A stretch of DNA of 64,000 nt from positions 1 to 64,000 of the forward strand of contig NZ_FORP01000008.1 of assembly GCF_900114035.1 (NCBI RefSeq). Direction: 5' to 3'. This stretch comes from Amycolatopsis sacchari (GTDB lineage: Bacteria; Actinomycetota; Actinomycetes; Mycobacteriales; Pseudonocardiaceae). The notes below the pieces were generated by a model, which saw only the letters and a program-made list of their open reading frames with translations, did no database searches and was not told the DNA's origin. The stretch's first letter is position 1. Every line of letters starts with the position of its first letter. Shown piece by piece: positions 61,889 through 64,000 of the stretch. The position numbers were made by a program, and so were the translations under genes.

Positions 61889-63991
61889 TCACCGGCCCTC
61901 CCCGTCGTGGAACAGGTCGTCGAGGCGGGCCAGGGCGCGCATCGCGTCGAAGGCCCGCCGGTGGTGGAGGTCCGAGAAGACGGCGACCGACTCCCGCAGC
62001 GCGGCGCGGGCGCGTTCGTAGTCCACCCCGAGCGTACCGAGGGTCTTGCCGAGCTGGAGGAGCGTCTCCGCCAACCCCCACCGCTCACCCATCGACCGGC
62101 GCACCTCCAGCGCGTACCCGAAGTGGCGCACCGCCCCGGTCAGGTTCCCCTGCCTGCCGCACAGGACCCCGAGCTGGTGGTGGGTCAGCCCGAGTAGTGG
62201 GACGTTGCCCGATCGCTCGGCGATCGCCACGGCTTCTTCCGCGGCCTGCCACGCTTCGTCGGTGCGCCCGGACCGGCCGAGGAGGGGTGCCTTCGCCGAC
62301 AGCACGATCGCCACGCCGAAGTCGGAGCCCTTGACGCGGAAATGACCGAGGGCGTCGTTGAAGCACGCGTGTGCCTCATCGATGGCACCTTTCGCCGAGA
62401 GCACCTCGCCGTACGTGTACAGCGTCCAGGCGTGACCCCGGTCGTCGTGGATGCTGGCGTGCCGCTGGAGGGCGCGCTCCAGATCGGCGACGGTCTCCTC
62501 GCCGTCCCCCAGCGCGTACTGGACCCACGCCAGGATGTGCTCGCACCGGGCTCTCCCCAACGGATCCCGCGCCGTGTTCGCGTCCTTCACGCCGAGGAGG
62601 GCCAGGTCAAGGCACTCCCGCTGAGGACGGTCGAGGAACAGCTGGGGCAGGAACTGCACCGCCAGCTTCCAGGCCCCGCGCCGGGTCCCGCCGAGCGTCC
62701 GCATCAGGGTGAGGGCGTGCGGCAGCTGACGCTTCAGCCAGGCGAGAGCCTGCCGGGGACGATCAGGGGCGAAGGTGAGCGGGCGGATGTCCGTGGTGTC
62801 CACCTCGATGCCGCTCCCGGCCCAGCCGGGCGCCAGCAGGTCCCCGGCCGCCCCGGCGGAGGCGATGGTCCACCGGAGCAACCGGCTCCAGGCGGCGGCG
62901 AGTTCCTCCGGCTCCTCGTGCTCGGCCCTGGCCTCCGAGTGGGCGCGGATCGTCGCGTGCTGGTGCACGAAACCGTCGTCGTCCACGGTGATGAGGAGGC
63001 AGTCCTTGAGCTTCTGGATGACCGCGGGCCCGAAACCCTCGGAGTGCCCTGCGAAGGCCTCCAGTGCTTCGACGGACAGCGGTGCGCCTGGCCAGGCGCC
63101 CAGCAGCGTGAACGTTTTCCGGGCGTGGGGGCCGAGGCGGTCGCAGCACAGGTCGAGCAGCTGGGCGAGCTTCTGCTCGCTCGTCGCCTGAGCGTCGTCC
63201 GGTCGCCGCAGGCTGTCCACCAAGTCCGCGATGGTCAGTTCCGGATGGGCCGCCAGCAACCGGCCGGCGATCTGCAGGGCGAGCGGGTGCCCGGCGAACC
63301 AGCGCACGAGGGCGTCGGCGGCGGCGCGCTCGGACGCGAGCCGGTCCTGACCGGTGAGCCGGGTGAGCAGGTCTTTGGCGTCACCGCGGGACAGCGGCGT
63401 GAGTTCGATCGGCCGGCAGCACTGGAACGGGAGGTTGGGCAGCGGTGCGGCGCTGGTGACCACGACGTCGTTGCCGTGGCCGGGCAGCAGCTTCACCACC
63501 TGCTCCAGGGACTCCGCGTTCTCGATGATCACGACCAGGTGCCTGCCCGCGCTCTCCGTCCGGAAGAACTGGGGCAGTTCGGCGGGTGGCACGCTCGCGA
63601 GCGTCGCCTGCGGGACGCCGAGCTGCGACAGGCCCTGCTTGAGCAGTTCCTCCAGCTGTTGCCCGCCGCTGAGGTCGAGCCGGATGACCTGCCTCGAGTA
63701 CTCGCGGTTGACCGTGGCCGCCCAGTACGACACGAGTGTCGTCTTGCCCGTCCCCGGGCCGCCGACCACGGGGACGACGCGGGTGAACGACGTCGGTGAG
63801 CAGAGCACGTCCAACTGGTCCAGGTGCCGCCTGAGGCCGACCACCGGCTCGTGGACCCGGGGCAGCTGCTCCGGCCAGCGCAGGTGGACCGGGGGGAGCA
63901 ACGGCCCGCGGTTGAACAACCGCCTGAGCCGCTGCGTGATCCGCCGCCTGAGCGACCGCCGGGAGTAGGAGTTGGTTCGCTTGCGGGACAC
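61889..63991 (-). CDS. NB-ARC/TPR STAND ATPase, possibly 5'-partial at the window edge
   Basis: At least 700 residues. After a basic tract (RSLRRRITQRLRRLFNRG), the nucleotide-binding domain has Walker A GGPGTGKT at 77-84 and a Walker B-like VVIIENAE (Glu where Asp is usual). A winged-helix stretch with HQHATIRAHSEARAE stands in the MHD position, and the C-terminal half is TPR-like repeats (for example LALLGVKDANTARDPLGRARCEHILAWVQYALGDGEE). It resembles AfsR/SARP-type STAND proteins without the SARP DNA-binding domain. The GTG at 63991 is followed upstream by in-frame codons to the window end, so the true start may lie outside. Function unknown; signal-controlled switch is inferred. Confidence 0.75.
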   Translation of the reverse strand: MSRKRTNSYSRRSLRRRITQRLRRLFNRGPLLPPVHLRWPEQLPRVHEPVVGLRRHLDQLDVLCSPTSFTRVVPVVGGPGTGKTTLVSYWAATVNREYSRQVIRLDLSGGQQLEELLKQGLSQLGVPQATLASVPPAELPQFFRTESAGRHLVVIIENAESLEQVVKLLPGHGNDVVVTSAAPLPNLPFQCCRPIELTPLSRGDAKDLLTRLTGQDRLASERAAADALVRWFAGHPLALQIAGRLLAAHPELTIADLVDSLRRPDDAQATSEQKLAQLLDLCCDRLGPHARKTFTLLGAWPGAPLSVEALEAFAGHSEGFGPAVIQKLKDCLLITVDDDGFVHQHATIRAHSEARAEHEEPEELAAAWSRLLRWTIASAGAAGDLLAPGWAGSGIEVDTTDIRPLTFAPDRPRQALAWLKRQLPHALTLMRTLGGTRRGAWKLAVQFLPQLFLDRPQRECLDLALLGVKDANTARDPLGRARCEHILAWVQYALGDGEETVADLERALQRHASIHDDRGHAWTLYTYGEVLSAKGAIDEAHACFNDALGHFRVKGSDFGVAIVLSAKAPLLGRSGRTDEAWQAAEEAVAIAERSGNVPLLGLTHHQLGVLCGRQGNLTGAVRHFGYALEVRRSMGERWGLAETLLQLGKTLGTLGVDYERARAALRESVAVFSDLHHRRAFDAMRALARLDDLFHDGEGR

Positions 63992-64000
63992 CGGTTCCTC

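Overview
This is a very GC-rich, gene-dense window. The third-position G/C bias, F420- and PPOX-type enzymes, DUF3558 and DUF3151 proteins, SigE-family sigma factors, a DasR-type operator and a type VII secretion (T7SS/ESX) substrate locus all suggest an actinobacterium. The mix best fits a Pseudonocardiaceae chromosome such as Amycolatopsis. That placement is inference from gene content, not from a marker gene. No rRNA, tRNA or CRISPR array was seen.

Layout. 1-600: end of a transposase beside a broken MFS gene. 0.7-10 kb: housekeeping genes (MBL hydrolase, purB, threonine aldolase, aminotransferase) and two look-alike sigma-factor/membrane-protein pairs. 10.2-16.2 kb: a minus-strand T7SS substrate module (PE-like, DUF3558 lipoprotein, PPE-like, EspG, small helical protein, WXG-lytic transglycosylase). 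The transglycosylase is interrupted inside its catalytic domain by a 332-residue intein with homing-endonuclease motifs. 16.2-25.5 kb: purD, a secreted phosphodiesterase, a DHA2 exporter with a structured leader, a Na+/H+ antiporter, osmC-type gene, purA and a secreted HNH nuclease. 25.5-36.6 kb: FAD enzyme, secreted M1-type peptidase, a TetR/lipase pair sharing a perfect operator, fba, an F420 (LLM) oxidoreductase, AKR and SDR. 36.7-41 kb: sigma factor, nagA under a DasR-like site, a GbsR/MarR regulator with monooxygenase, and DedA.

41.3-50.8 kb: GlcD-type oxidase, then a marR-MFS-YceI operon. Its MFS exporter carries three C-terminal carboxypeptidase-regulatory-like beta domains, and the YceI protein carries a related domain. 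This is followed by another DedA, an MFS/LysR pair and a VOC protein. 50.9-57 kb: a tightly overlapping sugar ABC operon (binding protein, permease, ATPase, PfkB kinase, P-loop kinase, SDR) diverging from a LacI repressor with a 24-bp perfect palindrome between them. 57-64 kb: a MerR-type regulator remnant lacking its DNA-binding domain, a GH76-like protein, TrmH-type methyltransferase, pyrE, an SDR and an NB-ARC/TPR ATPase running to the window edge.

Purine and pyrimidine genes (purB, purD, purA, pyrE) are scattered on the minus strand rather than clustered. The most unusual content is the intein in a T7SS peptidoglycan hydrolase and the MFS/YceI operon with shared beta domains. Most intergenic gaps are short and no gap over 300 bases lacks a gene.
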